Assembly (NCBI GenBank): GCA_013054445.1
Contig: JAAMPI010000260.1
Span: forward strand, 1 to 45,359
From: Cudoniella acicularis
Taxonomy: Eukaryota; Ascomycota; Leotiomycetes; Helotiales; Helotiaceae
Direction of reading: 5' to 3'
Length of the DNA: 45,359 nt
The notes beneath the pieces are model-generated. The model ran no database searches. It saw only the letters and a list, made by a program, of their open reading frames with translations, and was not told the origin of the DNA. Both the position numbers and the translations under genes were made by a program. Below, in pieces: positions 45,040-45,359 of the stretch. Numbering within the stretch: position 1 is the first letter of the stretch; every line of letters starts with the position of its first letter.

Positions 45040-45359
45040 ATTGTGATTTATCTAGAGACCGATGACTAGATCGGCTTTATAATCGTGGCGGTGATTAAGA
45101 AACAAGAGGACCTATATAGCGAGAAGATGTCGACTTGTCTCGAAGAGCTTTGTCTAGATATAGATCTTGATATAAAGAAGAAGGTAAAGTGTTATTAGTA
45201 GGGTTTAGATCTTATAGTATTCTACGGGTAGCGATATGTCTATTCTGGCCTTAAGGAGTACTCTTTTNAGGTAGTGGTAAACCAACGTAAGGATTAATAG
45301 AAGTTCTTATAAAGGAGGACATCGGTCCTATAGGATTTNAGGTAGGAGGGGTCGGGTTC
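45040..45359 (+). pseudogene. gene F: coding fragment running off the window
   Basis: A plus frame with TAA/TAG breaks only: IGFIIVAVIKKQEDLYSEKM, then CLEELCLDIDLDIKKKVKCY, GLDLIVFYG, RYVYSGLKEYSF and VVVNQRKD. It resembles the other RIP-damaged frames here. Start and end lie outside or upstream; no domain recognised. Confidence 0.35.

Noticed and set aside
29933..45359. Starship giant transposon
   Set aside because: No DUF3435 tyrosine recombinase or other Starship marker could be recognised; borders are not in view. Not excluded for a larger element.
1..45359. tRNA, rRNA or CRISPR features
   Set aside because: No cloverleaf or rRNA block recognised by eye, and the short repeats are dispersed rather than spacer-separated arrays; a tRNA scan would be needed to be certain.

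Overview
The window looks like nuclear DNA of a filamentous ascomycete (Pezizomycotina; a Leotiomycete is possible but unproven). Reasons: short GT-AG introns (about 40-110 nt), a Zn2Cys6 transcription factor, HET-domain allorecognition genes, a fungal rhodopsin-like membrane protein, and a strong repeat-induced point mutation (RIP) signature in the repeats.

The left part (1-26.3 kb) is ordinary, N-free, mo­stly gene-bearing DNA. In order it holds: a RIP-damaged pogo/Fot1-type transposase relic (1.7-1.95 kb); a short-chain dehydrogenase (minus) divergent from a seven-exon Zn2Cys6 regulator (plus); a frameshifted relic of a probably mitochondrial protein (7.2-7.9 kb); the pyruvate dehydrogenase E1-alpha gene (minus, four exons); a three-span membrane protein; a HET-domain C-terminal relic; a broken chimera of two membrane-protein fragments; a Pth11/rhodopsin-like integral membrane protein; and two HET-domain genes, the second with a one-base homopolymer frameshift.

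The right part (26.3-45.4 kb) is repeat DNA. It starts with LTR-like and hairpin-rich sequence and a roughly 380 bp element with inverted ends, then about 1.4 kb of almost pure A+T. From 29.9 kb to the end lies a gene-dense but RIP-damaged block with scattered single Ns: gene B (minus), gene D (minus), gene A (plus), a large SNF2-family helicase (minus, six recognisable exons), a long gene E with 21-residue tandem repeats (plus), and a fragment F running off the window. Reading frames there stay coherent for hundreds of codons, broken almost only by TAA/TAG.

The main novel signal is a 20-bp palindrome, consensus TTACTGTCTTAAGTCGGTAA, found 15 times between 30.8 and 43.6 kb. Nine copies lie inside seven introns whose splice sites can be placed independently, usually close to the 5' splice site. 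Introns with one copy are 51-69 nt; the two introns with two copies are 108 and 109 nt. The other copies are mostly between genes. Together with the helicase and four unrecognised genes this suggests an undescribed mobile or accessory element with its own palindrome-bearing introns. A second signal is that isolated Ns fall at YpA or TpR positions, so they seem to mark C/T and G/A (RIP) differences between copies.
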